Source: an uncultured Kiloniellales bacterium (GTDB lineage: Bacteria; Pseudomonadota; Alphaproteobacteria; Kiloniellales; JAKSDN01). Taken from it: 6,123 nt of DNA. The stretch spans positions 1 to 6,123 of the forward strand of contig CALJXB010000083.1 in the NCBI GenBank assembly GCA_937974415.1. Direction: 5' to 3'. Shown here in pieces: positions 5,647 to 6,123 of this stretch. A program made the position numbers and the translations under genes. The notes beneath the pieces were generated by a model. The model did not search any database. It was not told the origin of the DNA and saw only the letters and a list, made by a program, of their open reading frames with translations. Each line of letters begins with the position of its first letter. Position 1 is the stretch's first letter.

Positions 5647-5677
5647 GGCCTAGAGTGGGATAAGGCGGGCTTAGGCC
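5647..5677 (-). other. Inverted repeat at the cobT stop codon
   Basis: GGCCTA (5647-5652) and TAGGCC (5672-5677) form a 6-bp perfect inverted repeat with a 19-base loop that overlaps the cobT stop. No T tract follows on the minus strand, so it is a weak candidate for ending or stabilising the cobT message. Confidence 0.25.
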
Positions 5678-6123
5678 GGGCCGCTTACTCCGGCCTCGTC
5701 GAAGGTCGCCATGCCGCCGTGGCAGGCGCAGGCCGCCTTCAGCAGCAGCACCGCGAGCATGGCGCCCGAGGCCTCGCCGAGCCGCATGCCGAGGTCGAGA
5801 AGCGGTTCCTGCCGCAGGGTCTCCAGCAGGCGCCGGTGCCCTGGCTCGGCCGAGCGGTGAGCCACCAGGCAATGATCGAGGGCGCCCGGATCGGCGGCAT
5901 GCAGCAGCGCCGCGGCGGCGGTCCAGGTATAGCCGTCGAGGACCACCGGCGTGCGCGCCAGGCGCGCCGCCCTCACCGCCCCGACGATGGCGGCGATCTC
6001 CAGGCCGCCGAGGCAGCGCAACACCTCGAAGGGGTCGCGCCCGGTCTTGCCCGGGGCCTCCCCTGAGGCGTCCCGGTGAACCGCAACCGCCCGCTCCACC
6101 ACGGCGGTCTTGCGCGCGAGGCC
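5671..6123 (-). CDS. cobT: Nicotinate-nucleotide--dimethylbenzimidazole phosphoribosyltransferase (N-terminus beyond window edge)
   Basis: The enzyme moves the phosphoribosyl group of nicotinate mononucleotide onto 5,6-dimethylbenzimidazole, giving alpha-ribazole phosphate for the lower ligand of cobalamin. The window holds the last 150 residues, a little under half of a typical chain of about 350. Numbered from the edge, family blocks are TGRDPFEVLRCLGGLEIAA (27-45), PVVLDGYTWTAAAALL (59-74), AHRSAEPGH (88-96) and LLDLGMRLGEASGA (108-121), ending in MATFDEAGV (138-146). E117 in RLGE corresponds to the catalytic glutamate of Salmonella CobT (Glu317). RLGEASGA has Ala where RLGEGSGA or RLGEGTGA is usual, a mild change. 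The frame is open through base 6123, so the start is outside. Cobalamin neighbours such as cobS or cobU would be expected beyond the edge. Confidence 0.95.
   Translation of the reverse strand, partial: GLARKTAVVERAVAVHRDASGEAPGKTGRDPFEVLRCLGGLEIAAIVGAVRAARLARTPVVLDGYTWTAAAALLHAADPGALDHCLVAHRSAEPGHRRLLETLRQEPLLDLGMRLGEASGAMLAVLLLKAACACHGGMATFDEAGVSGPA

Noticed and set aside
5567..5872. N-terminal extension of the phosphatase by 102 residues
   Set aside because: The added stretch is Ala/Arg/Gly-rich, overlaps the cobT coding end, and lies across the predicted phosphatase promoter. The family domain begins after the ATG at 5566.
1..6123. Transposons, phage genes, CRISPR arrays, toxin-antitoxin or defence genes
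   Set aside because: I found no transposase motifs, terminal repeats, spaced direct repeats or paired small genes. All intact genes are chromosomal metabolic, stress or regulatory types.

Overview
The window comes from a high-GC genome. Its codon use is strongly GC-biased at third positions and its gene types fit an alphaproteobacterium, perhaps of the Rhodospirillales type. That placement is an inference from overall character, not from a diagnostic marker. I see seven protein-coding genes, two of them cut by the window edges. I found no rRNA, tRNA, CRISPR array or mobile element.

Left part (1-2375): a Rieske-type ring-hydroxylating oxygenase alpha subunit reads leftward and leaves the window before its stop. 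It is divergent from an arginase/agmatinase-family ureohydrolase reading rightward. They share a 251-bp spacer with a good extended -10 promoter for the ureohydrolase and a small dyad nearer the oxygenase. The oxygenase has a Glu at the bridging position between its iron centres, a mark of the oxygenases that act on quaternary ammonium compounds. The pair may therefore serve catabolism of a nitrogen-rich small molecule, but this is unproven.

Middle part (2376-4155): a cold-shock protein gene (forced TTG start, long leader, textbook terminator) is followed by an exported two-haem c-type cytochrome. A near-perfect FNR/FixK-type box (TTGAG-N4-ATCAA) lies 79 bp upstream of the cytochrome start, which suggests control by oxygen or another respiratory signal. 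Two hairpins downstream may end its transcript.

Right part (4156-6123): a Prx5-type peroxiredoxin reads rightward and converges on a PPP-family metallophosphatase reading leftward. An 11-bp-stem hairpin lies between the two stops and could serve both. Behind the phosphatase, also leftward, is the C-terminal part of CobT, the lower-ligand enzyme of cobamide synthesis. An extended -10 promoter between cobT and the phosphatase suggests that the phosphatase has its own transcript.

Most of these genes look like independent transcription units with individual promoters and terminators. The points most worth checking are the oxygenase/ureohydrolase pair and the FNR/FixK-box cytochrome with its acidic, histidine-containing N-terminus.
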